From Halomonas getboli (GTDB lineage Bacteria; Pseudomonadota; Gammaproteobacteria; Pseudomonadales; Halomonadaceae), in contig NZ_JALMEW010000001.1 of NCBI RefSeq assembly GCF_023094245.1, positions 798,757 to 862,756 of the forward strand: a stretch of 64,000 nucleotides of DNA, written 5' to 3'. The notes under the pieces are model-generated. The model saw only the letters and a list, made by a program, of their open reading frames with translations. It did not search any database and was not told where the DNA came from. The position numbers and the translations under genes are program-made. How positions within the stretch are numbered: the stretch's first letter is position 1; every line of letters starts with the position of its first letter. Shown here in pieces: positions 50,511 to 60,211 of the stretch.

Positions 50511-50548
50511 CTTTCTAGCCGCCAGACGCAGCAGCAAATCGAGCCGAC

Positions 50549-51838
50549 TCAAGGATCGGCGCGGCGCCCGATGCCCCGATAGTGAAGCCCCATGTCGGCC
50601 ACGTGGGCGGGATCGTAGATATTGCGCCCGTCCAGCAGCAGCCTGCCCTTCAGCCGCGACGCCAGCTGCGGCCAGTCCGGGTTCCAGTAGGTCTTCCACT
50701 CGGTGACCAGCATCAGGGCGTCGGCACCCTCGAGCGCCTCGTCCGGATCGCCGTCGAACAATTCCAGCAGCGGATGCTCGCCCAGCCGTTCGCGCAGCGC
50801 CTCGGTGGCGGCGGGATCGTGCAGCCGCACCCGCACGCCCTGGGCCCACAGCGAGCGCAGCAGGGTCAGCACCGGCGCATGGTCGATGCGTGCCGTGCCG
50901 GGCTTGAAGGCCGCGCCCCAGATGGCCACGGTCAGGCCTTCCAGTCGGCCGTGGTAGTGGGCCCACAGCTTGCGGAACAGCGTCTCCTTCTTCTGCTCGT
51001 TGATGTCGAGCACCTGGTCGAGCAGCGCCGAGTGGCGGCCGCTGGCCGACTGCACGTCGGCCAGGCGCATCAGGTCGCGGGAGAAGCTCGGGCCGCCGAA
51101 GCCACAGCCCGGATAGAGATACTCGTAGCCGATGCGGCTGTCGGCGCCCATGCCCTCGCGCACGTCCTCCACGTCCACCCCCAGGGTGTCGGCCAGCCCG
51201 GCGATCTCGTTCATGTAGCTGATGCGGGTGGCCAGCATGCCGTTGATCGCCAGCTTGGTCAGCTCGGCGGCGCGGCGCGGCATGCGCTGGAAGACCTCGC
51301 GGCGGCGATTGAAGGCGCGCAGCAGCTCGCGTACCTGGCGCTCGGCGTGGCGATCGTCGCAGCCCAGCAGCCAACGTGATGGACGAGTGAAGGTTTCCCA
51401 CGCCCGGCCTTCCTCGAGCAGGTCGGCCAGTGCCACCGCGCGCCGGCCGTTGCCGAGACAGGCGGCCAGGCGGTCGGTCTCGCCGACCGGGAAGGTCGAG
51501 TTGTTGACCAGCACGGCGTCCGCGGTCAGCCGCGACGACAGCTCGGTAACGGTGGTGCGCCCTTGCTCGCGCTGCTCCGGCGACAGGGCCAGCCACAGCA
51601 CCTCGAAATCGTCGCTCTCGAGCGCCTTGCCCTCGTCCAGCACGCTCAGGTGGCCGTGAGCCATCCCCTCTTCCAGGCGTGCCATCAGCTGGGGCTCGCT
51701 GGCCAGCCAGCTGCTTTTGGACAGCGTCGACCAGCCGGCGCTGGCGTGGGGCCACCAGGTCACCCGATGGCCGACCGAGGCCAGCGCCGCCGCCGCGGTG
51801 GCGGCGGCCAGCTCACTGCCGTGAACCAGAACGCGCAT
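50549..51838 (-). CDS. ugd: UDP-glucose 6-dehydrogenase family protein
   Basis: 429 residues. Oxidises UDP-glucose to UDP-glucuronate (or acts on a related sugar nucleotide) for surface polysaccharide. The catalytic Cys245 lies in YPGCGFGGPSFSRD and the middle-domain Lys in ELTKLAINGMLATRISYMNEI; the C-terminal domain has LTVAIWGAAFKPGTARIDHAP. The N-terminal Rossmann loop is divergent: RVLVHGSELAAATAAAALA replaces the usual GxGYVGL. Start has GAGGAG 6 nt upstream. It follows galU by 3 nt, so the operon makes and oxidises UDP-glucose. Confidence 0.9.
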   Translation of the reverse strand: MRVLVHGSELAAATAAAALASVGHRVTWWPHASAGWSTLSKSSWLASEPQLMARLEEGMAHGHLSVLDEGKALESDDFEVLWLALSPEQREQGRTTVTELSSRLTADAVLVNNSTFPVGETDRLAACLGNGRRAVALADLLEEGRAWETFTRPSRWLLGCDDRHAERQVRELLRAFNRRREVFQRMPRRAAELTKLAINGMLATRISYMNEIAGLADTLGVDVEDVREGMGADSRIGYEYLYPGCGFGGPSFSRDLMRLADVQSASGRHSALLDQVLDINEQKKETLFRKLWAHYHGRLEGLTVAIWGAAFKPGTARIDHAPVLTLLRSLWAQGVRVRLHDPAATEALRERLGEHPLLELFDGDPDEALEGADALMLVTEWKTYWNPDWPQLASRLKGRLLLDGRNIYDPAHVADMGLHYRGIGRRADP

Positions 51839-51841
51839 GGA

Positions 51842-52732
51842 TCACTCCTCGCCGCTGTAGCGGGCCAGCAGCTCGCGGAAACCTTCGCCGTAGCGGGCAT
51901 GGCGGCGACCGTAGGCGAGAATCGCCTCGAGGTAGCCCAGCTGGTGGCCGCAGTCGTAGGTGCGGCCGCGCATGCGCCAGGCGTCGACGCCGCTCTGCTG
52001 ACGCAGGGTCTCGATGGCGTCGGTGAGCTGGATCTCGTTGCCGGCGCCGGGCGGCGTCTCGGCCAGCAGCGGGAAGATGGCGCCGGGCAGCGCATAGCGG
52101 CCGATCACCGCCAGGTCGGAGGGCGCCTCCTCGACCTTGGGTTTCTCGACCAGTCCGGCCAGGGCGCCGGCCTCACCGGCCGCAGGCGGCTCGCCCTCGG
52201 GGGCGACGATACCGTACTTGTAGACCAGCTCGTGAGGCACTTCCTCGACCATCAACTGGCTGCGACCGGTGGCATCGAAGGCCTCGATCATGCCGGCCAG
52301 GTCATTGCGCTCGAGGCCGTGGCCGTCGACCAGCACGTCGGGCAGCAGCACCGCGAAGGGCTCGTCGTCGCCGATCACCGGGCGGGCGCAGAGCACGGCG
52401 TGGCCGAGGCCCAGCGGCTCGGACTGGCGCACGCTGATGATGTTGACGTCTTCCGGCACGATCGAGCGCAGCTCCTCGAGCAGCTCGTGCTTACCCTTGG
52501 CCTCGAGGCTGGCCTCGAGCTCGAAATGCTTGTCAAAGTGGTTCTCGATGGCGATCTTGCTGCCGTGGGTCACCAGTACGATGTCGCGGATGCCGGCCTC
52601 GACGGCCTCCTGGACCACGTACTGGATCACCGGGCGGTCGACGATGGTGATCATCTCCTTGGGGATGGCCTTGGAGGCGGGCAGGCAGCGGGTGCCGAAA
52701 CCGGCAACGGGCAGAACGGCCTTGCGAATCAT
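51842..52732 (-). CDS. galU: UTP-glucose-1-phosphate uridylyltransferase
   Basis: 296 residues. Makes UDP-glucose from UTP and glucose-1-phosphate. Signature nucleotide loop AVLPVAGFGTRCLPASKAIPKEM at the N-terminus, then LVTHGSKIAIENHFD, SEPLGLGHAVLCARP, LLPDVLVD and GNEIQLTDAI. AAGGA 7 nt before the ATG sets the start, excluding a longer frame. First gene of galU-ugd; a short perfect hairpin (GCCCGGC/GCCGGGC, 52762-52778) lies in its leader. Divergent from ubiG. Confidence 0.97.
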   Translation of the reverse strand: MIRKAVLPVAGFGTRCLPASKAIPKEMITIVDRPVIQYVVQEAVEAGIRDIVLVTHGSKIAIENHFDKHFELEASLEAKGKHELLEELRSIVPEDVNIISVRQSEPLGLGHAVLCARPVIGDDEPFAVLLPDVLVDGHGLERNDLAGMIEAFDATGRSQLMVEEVPHELVYKYGIVAPEGEPPAAGEAGALAGLVEKPKVEEAPSDLAVIGRYALPGAIFPLLAETPPGAGNEIQLTDAIETLRQQSGVDAWRMRGRTYDCGHQLGYLEAILAYGRRHARYGEGFRELLARYSGEE

Positions 52733-52874
52733 GATGCGGTCCTTGTCTCGTGTCGCATGGAGCCCGGCGCCGCCGGGCATGGGCCGGGGCGTCGGGAACG
52801 AGTAGAATGGCATCATACCGAATCACGCCGAGCCCGCCACAGTGGCAGGTCGGCGACACCTACGGAGAGGACAG

Positions 52875-53600
52875 ATGACGGCAAGCCAGTCGCAAGCGGA
52901 GAACGTCGACGCGGCGGAGATCGCCAAGTTCGAGGCCCTGGCCCATCGCTGGTGGGATACCGACGGCGAGTTCAAGCCGCTGCACGAGATCAATCCCCTG
53001 CGCCTCGACTTCATCGACGCCCGCGCCGGGCTGGCCGGCCATCGGGTGATCGACGTCGGCTGCGGCGGCGGCATCCTCGCCGAGGCCATGGCCCATCGCG
53101 GCGCCGAGGTCACCGGCATCGACCTGGGCGAGGCGCCGCTGGCGGTGGCCCGTCTGCACGCCGAGGAGACCGGCGCGAGCGTCGATTACCGCCAGATCAG
53201 CGTCGAGGCCATGGCCGAGGCCCATGCCGGCGAGTTCGACGTGGTCACCTGCCTGGAAATGCTCGAGCACGTGCCCGACCCCGCCTCGGTGATCCGCGCC
53301 TGCGCGCGGCTGGTCAAGCCCGGCGGCCAGGTGTTCTTCTCGACCATCAACCGCAATCCCAAGGCCTACGCCCTGGCCGTGGTCGGCGCCGAGTACCTGC
53401 TGCGGATGCTGCCGCGGGGCACTCATGACTATGCCAAGTTCATCCGTCCCTCGGAGCTCGCCGGCTGGTGCCGCGAGGCGGGCCTCACGGTCTGCGAGCA
53501 GAGCGGCCTGACCTACCAGCCGCTGACCCGCCGCTATCGTCTGTCGGCCACCGACGTGTCGGTGAACTACCTGATGCACTGCCGTCGGGAGGTGTCGTGA
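52875..53600 (+). CDS. ubiG: Ubiquinone biosynthesis O-methyltransferase
   Basis: 241 residues. SAM-dependent enzyme that performs both O-methylations in ubiquinone synthesis. SAM motif I is [16 protein letters not shown]; family features [26 protein letters not shown] and [13 protein letters not shown] are clear. The start follows a GGAGAGG site. Its stop overlaps the GTG start of gph (GTGA), so the two genes are coupled, a common pairing in gammaproteobacteria. Confidence 0.97.
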   Translation: MTASQSQAENVDAAEIAKFEALAHRWWDTDGEFKPLHEINPLRLDFIDARAGLAGHRVIDVGCGGGILAEAMAHRGAEVTGIDLGEAPLAVARLHAEETGASVDYRQISVEAMAEAHAGEFDVVTCLEMLEHVPDPASVIRACARLVKPGGQVFFSTINRNPKAYALAVVGAEYLLRMLPRGTHDYAKFIRPSELAGWCREAGLTVCEQSGLTYQPLTRRYRLSATDVSVNYLMHCRREVS

Positions 53601-54277
53601 GTCGCGAATGGCCGACACCCGAGGCGCTGCTGTTCGATCTCGACGGCACCCTGGTGGACACCGCCCCGGATCTGGCGCGGGCCACCAACGCCCTGCGCGC
53701 GCACCACGGCCTGACGCCCCTGCCCTACCCGACCATCCGCGCCCAGGTCTCCAACGGCGGCAGCGCCCTGGTGACCCTGGCGCTGGGCCTCGAGCGCGAA
53801 CACGTCGAACACGATGCCGCCCGCGCCTTCCTGCTGGACGCCTACGGCGAGGCGGTGGCGGTGGAGAGCCGCGTCTTTCCGCCGCTGGACCGGCTGCTGG
53901 ACGAGTGGCGTGGTGCCGGCCGCCCGTGGGGCATCGTCACCAACAAGCCGCGGGCCTACGCCGCGCCGCTGGTCGAGGCCCTGGGCCTCGAGCCGGGGGC
54001 ACTGCTGTGCGCCGATGACCTGCCGGTGAAGAAGCCCGATCCGGCGCCGCTGCTCGAGGCCGCGCGGCGCCTGGGCGTGACGCCCGGCGAGTGCTGGTAC
54101 CTGGGTGATCATCACCGCGACATGCAGGCCGCCCGGGCCGCGGGCATGCCGGCGGTGGCGGTGGGCTATGGCTACATCACCGAGGACGACGATTATCGCC
54201 TGTGGCCGGCGGATTGCTGGTTCGAGACCGCCGAGGCGCTGACCGAGGCCCTGCTGCCGCTCGATCCCAAGCGTTGA
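53597..54277 (+). CDS. gph: Phosphoglycolate phosphatase-type HAD hydrolase
   Basis: 226 residues, GTG start with GGGAGG just upstream and overlapping the ubiG stop. HAD motif [16 protein letters not shown], motif II VTNKP, motif [15 protein letters not shown], motif [21 protein letters not shown] phosphatases downstream of ubiG usually act on 2-phosphoglycolate from DNA repair, though MupP-type muropeptide phosphatases share this context; the sequence alone does not fully separate the two. Followed by a terminator hairpin. Confidence 0.88.
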   Translation: MSREWPTPEALLFDLDGTLVDTAPDLARATNALRAHHGLTPLPYPTIRAQVSNGGSALVTLALGLEREHVEHDAARAFLLDAYGEAVAVESRVFPPLDRLLDEWRGAGRPWGIVTNKPRAYAAPLVEALGLEPGALLCADDLPVKKPDPAPLLEAARRLGVTPGECWYLGDHHRDMQAARAAGMPAVAVGYGYITEDDDYRLWPADCWFETAEALTEALLPLDPKR

Positions 54278-54374
54278 TGTCCCGTGGCGGCGACGCTCCC
54301 GAGACACGCGCCCAACCGCGTTCCGCGATCACGCCCCGACACGGTGCTCTACATGACACTCCATCCATACGACA

Positions 54375-54400
54375 AAGGGCCTTCCGCTGGGGAGGCCCTT
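54375..54400. terminator. Terminator between convergent gph and yciK
   Basis: AAGGGCCT (54375-54382) pairs with AGGCCCTT (54393-54400), extended inward by one G-U and two C-G pairs with a 4-nt loop. On the minus strand it is followed by TGTCG. Located between convergent genes. Confidence 0.65.
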
Positions 54401-54447
54401 GGTCGTTCCTGCCGTGCCATCGGACGCCGACGATCGTTGTCCGACGC

Positions 54448-55212
54448 TTATCGCCGGGGCGGCTGGGCGTCGAACCGCTCGCCGCTGTGGCCGCGGCTGT
54501 CCGGCCCCATCAGCCACAGATAGGTGGGCATGATCTCCTCCGGCGTGCGCAGCGTGCCCGGATCCTCCGCCGGATAGGCGGACTGGCGCATGGCGGTGCG
54601 CGTGGCGCCGGGATTCAGGGTGTTGATGCGCAGCGTGCCGAGGTGCTCCACCTCGTCGGCCAGCACTTCCATGAAGCCCTCGGTGGCAAACTTCGACACC
54701 GAATAGGCGCCCCAGTAGGCGCGCCCGCGGCGTCCCACCGAGGACGAGGTGAAGATCACCGAGGCGTCCGGCGAGGCCTCGAGCAGCGGCAGCAACGCCT
54801 GGGTCATCCAGATCGGACCGTTGATATTGACCTGCATCACCTGCTCCCACAGCGCCGGGTCGTACTGGGCGAAGGGCGTGATGCGGCCCAGCAGCCCGGC
54901 GTTGTGCAGGATGCCGTCCAGGCGCCCGAACTCCTTGCCCAGGGCCTCGGCCATGTCATGGAAGTCCTTGAGCGTCGCACCCTCGAAGTTGAGCGGGAAG
55001 ATCGCCGGCTGCGGCAGCCCTTCCGACTCGATGGCATCGTAGACCGCCTCCAGCTTGGCGATGGTCCGGCCCAGCAGCACCACCGTGGCGCCGTGGCGGG
55101 CGTAGCTCAGGGCCGCGGCGCGGCCGATGCCGTCGCCCGCGCCGGTGACCAGGATCACCCGACCGTCGAGCAGCCCTCGCGGCGCCTCATAGTCGATCTT
55201 GCAGATCGTCAT
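54448..55212 (-). CDS. yciK: YciK-family short-chain dehydrogenase/reductase
   Basis: 254 residues. Cofactor motif ILVTGAGDGIGRAAALSYA, NAG motif LHNAGLLGRI, catalytic Ser in FTSSSVGRRGRAYWGAYSVSK with the Tyr-x3-Lys pair. The N-terminal DYEAPRGLLDGRVILVTG and TRTAMRQSAYPAEDP identify the YciK oxidoreductase group, whose substrate is not firmly known. AGGAGG upstream of the ATG. It follows cpoB by only 16 nt, so it may be the last gene of the tol-pal transcript, an unusual neighbour for this enzyme. Confidence 0.9.
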   Translation of the reverse strand: MTICKIDYEAPRGLLDGRVILVTGAGDGIGRAAALSYARHGATVVLLGRTIAKLEAVYDAIESEGLPQPAIFPLNFEGATLKDFHDMAEALGKEFGRLDGILHNAGLLGRITPFAQYDPALWEQVMQVNINGPIWMTQALLPLLEASPDASVIFTSSSVGRRGRAYWGAYSVSKFATEGFMEVLADEVEHLGTLRINTLNPGATRTAMRQSAYPAEDPGTLRTPEEIMPTYLWLMGPDSRGHSGERFDAQPPRR

Positions 55213-55228
55213 GCCCTACCTCCTGGAG

Positions 55229-56041
55229 CTAGTTGCCCGATTGACGCTGGAAGTCGGCGGCCAGGCTGGCGGCGCTGCTGTCGGGATACTCCTGCTGCAC
55301 GCGGTCGAGCAGCGCCTTGCTGGCCTCCGGGTCCCCCTGGCGGGCCTTGAGCAGGCCCTGCTTGTAGAGGGTGTCCGGCACCTTGTTGCTGTCAGGGAAG
55401 TCGTCCAGCACATGCTGGAAGGCCGCGTCGGCGGCGTCGAGCTCGCCCTGGGCCGAATGCAGCTCGCCGAGCCAGTAGTGGGCGTTGGCGGTCAGCGAGC
55501 TGTCCGGATGCGCCTGCACGAAGGCCTCGAAGGCCTGGGTCGCGGCATCGAACTCGCGGGCCTGCACCTTGGCGAAGGCGGCCTGGTAGTCGGCGCGGGC
55601 GCCGGCGTCGTTGCCCGGCGAGCCGGCGCCGCCGGCGGCCTGCCCGGAGGTGGACGCCGAAGCCTCGCCGGCATTGTCGCCGCCGGCCACCTGCTCGGCC
55701 GCGGCGGCTCCGCTCCCGCCCGCCGCGCTGGCGGCGCCTGCCGAGAGGCGCTCGTCCAGGTCCATGTACTGCTGGCGGGTCTGGCGCTTCAGCTGTTCGA
55801 GCTGGTAGCGCAGCTCCTCGACCTGGCCGCGCAGCTGGCGCAGCTGCTGCTGGTTGCGCTGCATCTCGTTGAACAGCTCCAGGTTGCCCCCGGCGGGCTC
55901 GCGGGCGGCGGTCTGGTCATAGAAGCTGCTGGAGCCCGAGGCGGCGGTGAGATCCTCCACCACCGGCTGCTGGGCCAGCGCCGGAGCGGCCAGCAGGCCC
56001 AGCATGCCGGCGGCGGTCCAGGTTCTGAGACGGGGGCTCAT
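55229..56041 (-). CDS. cpoB: Cell division coordinator CpoB (YbgF), Tol-Pal associated
   Basis: 270 residues. Signal peptide (AGMLGLLAAPALAQ), then a trimerising coiled coil (LFNEMQRNQQQLRQLRGQVEELRYQLEQLKRQTRQQYMDLDERL), a low-complexity Gly/Ala/Ser linker of about 50 residues, and a C-terminal TPR domain (DYQAAFAKVQAREFDAATQAFEAFVQAHPDS onward). In E. coli CpoB links Tol-Pal constriction to peptidoglycan synthesis by PBP1B. Last canonical gene of the tol-pal cluster, 41 nt after pal. Confidence 0.95.
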   Translation of the reverse strand: MSPRLRTWTAAGMLGLLAAPALAQQPVVEDLTAASGSSSFYDQTAAREPAGGNLELFNEMQRNQQQLRQLRGQVEELRYQLEQLKRQTRQQYMDLDERLSAGAASAAGGSGAAAAEQVAGGDNAGEASASTSGQAAGGAGSPGNDAGARADYQAAFAKVQAREFDAATQAFEAFVQAHPDSSLTANAHYWLGELHSAQGELDAADAAFQHVLDDFPDSNKVPDTLYKQGLLKARQGDPEASKALLDRVQQEYPDSSAASLAADFQRQSGN

Positions 56042-56082
56042 CGCATTCTCCCTTGGCTATCGTGGTGCCGGATGCGGCGGTC

Positions 56083-56619
56083 TCAGTAGGCGAAGACCAC
56101 GCGACGGTTCTGGGCGTAGGCTTCCTCGTTGCTGCCGCGGGCCGCCGGACGCTCCTCGCCGTAGCTGACGACCTCGACCTGGGACGGCGAGACGCCCTGC
56201 ACGCTCAGGAAGCGCTTGACGGCATCGGCGCGACGCTCGCCGAGGGCCAGGTTGTACTCACGGGTGCCGCGTTCGTCGGTGTGGCCCTGCAGCACCACGC
56301 TGGCGCTGGGGTTGTTCTGCAGGAAGCGAGCGTGGGATTCGAGCACCGACTGGAACTCGGGGCGGATGGTGTCGCTGTCGTAGGCGAAGTAGATGGTACG
56401 GACCTCGGGAATCCGTGAGCCGGCCATCTGGCCGGCGCCCTCGCCGAGGCCGCTGCCGCTGACCTGGCCGGCACCGGCGGTGCCGGTTCCCGCGCCGCCG
56501 CCGCTGCCGGCGGTACCGGCCATGGACCCTTCCTGGGTGCCGCCGGTGCTGGAGCAGCCGGCCAGAACGGCCAGAGACATGGCGGCGATCAACGTACGGG
56601 CATAAGGCGTGAATTGCAT
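56083..56619 (-). CDS. pal: Peptidoglycan-associated lipoprotein Pal
   Basis: 178 residues. Signal peptide with lipobox LAGCSS; a Gly/Ala/Thr-rich linker of about 40 residues (longer than in E. coli Pal); and a C-terminal OmpA-like peptidoglycan-binding domain (IYFAYDSDTI, LQGHTDERGTREYNLALGERRADAV). Anchors the outer membrane to peptidoglycan and binds TolB. AAGGAG 7 nt before the ATG at 56619 sets the start; an upstream in-frame extension would disrupt the signal peptide. Confidence 0.97.
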   Translation of the reverse strand: MQFTPYARTLIAAMSLAVLAGCSSTGGTQEGSMAGTAGSGGGAGTGTAGAGQVSGSGLGEGAGQMAGSRIPEVRTIYFAYDSDTIRPEFQSVLESHARFLQNNPSASVVLQGHTDERGTREYNLALGERRADAVKRFLSVQGVSPSQVEVVSYGEERPAARGSNEEAYAQNRRVVFAY

Positions 56620-56652
56620 CGTTCGACTCCTTTCCTTGTGGGACACATTCAT

Positions 56653-57936
56653 TCAGTCGAGAAACGGGGACCAGGCGGGCTCGCGCACGTCGCCCTGGGC
56701 CGCGGGAAGGCGGAACGAGGCGCGGCCGTCCGCGGAGACGCCCCCCAGCACCCCCCTGCCGCCCTGCTGGGTGGCGAAGATTACCATGGTGCCGTTGGGC
56801 GCGACACTGGGCGATTCGGCCTGACGAGCGTCGCCGAGTTCGACCAGACGACCGCTCTCCAGGTCCTGCTTGGCGATCCGGTAGCCGTTGCTGCCGCGGT
56901 GGATCAGGAACAGGGATTCGCCGTCCGGGGCGAAGCGTGCCCGGGCATTGTAGTTGCCGGTGAAGGTGATGCGCTCGGGCGAGCCGCCGAGCGCCTGACG
57001 ATAGATCTGCGGGCCGCCGCTGCGGTCCGAGGTGTAGATCAGGCCGTTGCCGTCCGGCGACCAGGCCGGCTCGGTCTCGATGCTCGGGCTGTTGGTGATG
57101 CGCTGCAGGTTCTGCGAGGCGATGTCCATGACATAGATCTCCGGCTGGCCGTCACGCGACAGCGCCATCGCCAGCTTGCGGCCGTCCGGCGACCAGGCCG
57201 GCGCGCTGTTGAGGCCCTCGAACGAGGTCAGGCGCACGCGGCGGCCGCTGGCCACCTGCTGAACGTAGATGCCCGGCCGGCCGGACTCGAAGGACACGTA
57301 GGCCAGCTTGCTGCCGTCCGGCGACCAGGCCGGTGACATGATCGGCTCGTCGGAGCTCAGCACCTGCTGGCTGTTGCGGCCATCGGCGTCGGCCACGAAC
57401 AGCTGATAGGCGGTATTGTCGCCGACGCCCTGGGAGGTGACGTAGGCGATGCGGGTGGAGAAGGCGCCGCGAATGCCGGTGATCTCCTCGAAGATCTTGT
57501 CGCTGATGCGGTGGGCCGCGGCGCGCATCTGATCCTGGCCGGCGGTGATCACCTCACCGAGCATGCGCGACTCGCCGCTGACGTTCATCAGCTCGTACTG
57601 GATCTCGACGCCCCCGCCGGTGCGGCTGACGCGGCCGACCACCAGATAGCGCGTATCCAGGGCCTGCCAGTCGCCGAAGCTGACGTCGTCACCGCGGGTC
57701 GGCTTGGCGAACATCGCCTCGCGCGCCAGGGGCGCGAAGTAGCCGCTGCGCTCCAGGTCGTCGGAGATGATCCGGGCCACGTCCTGGGGCAGGTTCTCGC
57801 CTTGGGCGAACGGGACCACGGCAATCGGCGTGGCCTGCTCGTTGCCCTGGGTGATGTCGATGGTCAGGTCGGCCTGGGCCAGCGGCGCGCATATCAGCAG
57901 CGCGGCCACCAGCCAGGTAGTGATCAAGGCTCTCAT
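56653..57936 (-). CDS. tolB: Tol-Pal system protein TolB
   Basis: 427 residues. Signal peptide ([15 protein letters not shown]), an N-terminal alpha/beta domain, then a six-bladed propeller with the repeated [21 protein letters not shown] blades (five clear copies of W-SPDG). Periplasmic protein that shuttles between TolA and Pal. Its ATG shares one base with the tolA stop (TGATG), giving tight coupling, and a GGGGGA site lies within tolA. Confidence 0.97.
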   Translation of the reverse strand: MRALITTWLVAALLICAPLAQADLTIDITQGNEQATPIAVVPFAQGENLPQDVARIISDDLERSGYFAPLAREAMFAKPTRGDDVSFGDWQALDTRYLVVGRVSRTGGGVEIQYELMNVSGESRMLGEVITAGQDQMRAAAHRISDKIFEEITGIRGAFSTRIAYVTSQGVGDNTAYQLFVADADGRNSQQVLSSDEPIMSPAWSPDGSKLAYVSFESGRPGIYVQQVASGRRVRLTSFEGLNSAPAWSPDGRKLAMALSRDGQPEIYVMDIASQNLQRITNSPSIETEPAWSPDGNGLIYTSDRSGGPQIYRQALGGSPERITFTGNYNARARFAPDGESLFLIHRGSNGYRIAKQDLESGRLVELGDARQAESPSVAPNGTMVIFATQQGGRGVLGGVSADGRASFRLPAAQGDVREPAWSPFLD

Positions 57937-59036
57937 CAGCGTATGTCCCCCGGTCGGAATCTGAGGTTGAATTCACGGTACTGGCGCTGCACCGATGCGG
58001 GCAGGTCGCGCAGCTCGGCGAAGGGTGCGGCGGTTTCCACCGCGCTCAGCGCCGAGCGGTCGAAGGCACTGTTGCCACTGCTACGACCGACGCTGGCGGC
58101 GAATAGCTCCCCGGACGGCCCCAGGCGAACCGATATCTCGGTCGTGGCACCGTCGGGCACGTTGGGCGGAATCGCCCAGGCCTGCTCCACCGCCTGGCGC
58201 ACCAGGTTGATGAAGCCGTTGGCCGCCTGCTCCGCCTGCTTGGCGTTGGCCACGGCCTCGGACTCGCCGGCAATGGCCTGATCGAGGCTGTTCTGGGCCG
58301 CCTCGGCGGCGCGCCTGGCGGCGGCCTCGCGCTGCTTGCGGGCCTCTTCCTCGGCCTGGCGCTGACGCTCGGCTTCGCGCTGCTTGCGGGCCTCTTCCTC
58401 GGCCTGGCGCTGGCGTTCGGCTTCGGCTTCGCGCTGTTTGCGGGCTTCTTCCTCGGCCTGGCGCTGACGCTCGGCGTCGGCTTCGCGCTGTTTGCGAGCC
58501 TCTTCCTCGGCCTGGCGCTGGCGCTCGGCGTCGGCTTCGCGCTGTTTACGGGCCTCTTCCTCGGCCTGGCGCTGGCGTTCGGCTTCGGCCTCGCGCTGCT
58601 GGCGAGCCTCTTCCTGACGCTGTCGCTCGGCCTCCTGCCGAGCGGCCTGTTCGGCTCGGCGTTCGGCCTCTGCCGCCGCCTGTTCGGCGGCCTGGCGAGC
58701 CTGTTCGCGCTCGGCGGCGCGGGCCGCTTCCTCTTCCTGGCGCTGGGCCTCCGCTTCAGCGGCGGCCTGACGCTCCGCTTCCGCCTGGGCGGCGGCTTCG
58801 GCTTCCTGGCGCTGCTGTTTCGCCTTGGCCGCGGCACGAGCCTGTGCCTGCGCCTGCTGGGCCTGGTCGGTGGCGGTCTCGGCGCGCACCAGGGTCGCCT
58901 GGACGATGGCCTGGTTGGGCGGCTCCTGCTCGGCGCTGGGGAAGCGGATCACGCTGATGACCAACAGCCCCAGGTGCAGACCGACGGCGAGGATCAGCGG
59001 CAGCCCGTAGCCGACATGGCGGCGTTGTCTAGCCAT
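57936..59036 (-). CDS. tolA: Tol-Pal system inner-membrane protein TolA
   Basis: 366 residues. One N-terminal membrane helix ([21 protein letters not shown], about residues 11-31), a long helical domain II of Ala/Glu/Gln/Arg heptads (about 45-265) with five near-identical 16-18 residue repeats, and a compact C-terminal domain III ([24 protein letters not shown]) that binds Pal-TolB side partners. Energised by TolQR. GAGGAGG upstream overlaps the tolR stop region. Confidence 0.95.
   Translation of the reverse strand: MARQRRHVGYGLPLILAVGLHLGLLVISVIRFPSAEQEPPNQAIVQATLVRAETATDQAQQAQAQARAAAKAKQQRQEAEAAAQAEAERQAAAEAEAQRQEEEAARAAEREQARQAAEQAAAEAERRAEQAARQEAERQRQEEARQQREAEAERQRQAEEEARKQREADAERQRQAEEEARKQREADAERQRQAEEEARKQREAEAERQRQAEEEARKQREAERQRQAEEEARKQREAAARRAAEAAQNSLDQAIAGESEAVANAKQAEQAANGFINLVRQAVEQAWAIPPNVPDGATTEISVRLGPSGELFAASVGRSSGNSAFDRSALSAVETAAPFAELRDLPASVQRQYREFNLRFRPGDIR
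58331..58600. repeat. Tandem 54-bp coding repeats in tolA
   Basis: Four units of 54 bp and one of 48 bp encode R-E-A-[DE][14 protein letters not shown]. The units are nearly identical at DNA level, so the copy number of helix repeats is likely to vary between strains by slippage or recombination. Confidence 0.85.
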
Positions 59037-59045
59037 GCATCCTCC

Positions 59046-59486
<441 letters not shown>

Positions 59487-59499
59487 GGCGTGGCCCTCC

Positions 59500-60189
59500 T
59501 CAGCCGGCGGCGGATTCGCCGCGACCCTGCAGGTTGCGGTGCAGGATGGAATGGAACTCCTCGGCGAAGTCCTCGTACTTGCCCAGCAGGCGGCTGGATT
59601 CCGCCGACAGGCGGTTGTAGAAGATCACCGCGGGGATGGCCGCGAACAGGCCCATGGCGGTGGCGATCAGCGCCTCGGCGATCCACGGCGCCACGGTGCC
59701 GAGCGTGGCCTGCTGGGCCAGCGACAGCGACTGGAAGGAGCCCATGATGCCCCAAACGGTGCCGAACAGCCCGATATAGGGGCTGGACGAGGCCACGGTG
59801 GCCAGGAACACCAGGTGCAGGTTGAGGCGGTCCTCCTCGCGGGACCAGGCCACGCGCATGCTGCGCTGCACGCCGTCGAGGATCGCCTGGGGGCTCTGGG
59901 TCTTCGGCATCAGGCGATTGAACTCGCGGAAGCCGGCACGAAAGATGTGCTCGGCGCCCAGGGTCTCCTGCTCGGCGGGCGTCTCGCGGTACAGCTCGTT
60001 GAGGTCGACCCCGGACCAGAAGCGGTCCTCGAACTCGCGGTGGGCCTTGCGCGCGCGGCGCATCACGAAGGTGCGCTGGAAGATCACCACCCAGGACAGC
60101 AGCGAACCCAGCAGCAGCAGCAGCATCACCGCCTGGACCACGCCGCTGGCGTTCATGATCAGGTGGGGAATGGACATGGCGTCGTTCAC
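59500..60189 (-). CDS. tolQ: Tol-Pal system inner-membrane protein TolQ
   Basis: 229 residues with three membrane helices ([71 protein letters not shown]) and the conserved [10 protein letters not shown] and T-A-GL-AAIPA motifs of TolQ/ExbB. A GTG start at 60189 with GAGG 6 nt upstream is chosen; ATG four codons later is the alternative. It follows ruvB by 22 nt. The acyl-CoA thioesterase gene ybgC, normally just before tolQ, is absent. Confidence 0.96.
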   Translation of the reverse strand: MNDAMSIPHLIMNASGVVQAVMLLLLLGSLLSWVVIFQRTFVMRRARKAHREFEDRFWSGVDLNELYRETPAEQETLGAEHIFRAGFREFNRLMPKTQSPQAILDGVQRSMRVAWSREEDRLNLHLVFLATVASSSPYIGLFGTVWGIMGSFQSLSLAQQATLGTVAPWIAEALIATAMGLFAAIPAVIFYNRLSAESSRLLGKYEDFAEEFHSILHRNLQGRGESAAG

Positions 60190-60211
60190 GGGAATCCTCG
60201 TCTCGTCGGAG

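Noticed and set aside
58331..58600. Regular repeats resembling a CRISPR array
   Set aside because: The repeats are in-frame 54-bp coding units of TolA without spacers; not CRISPR.
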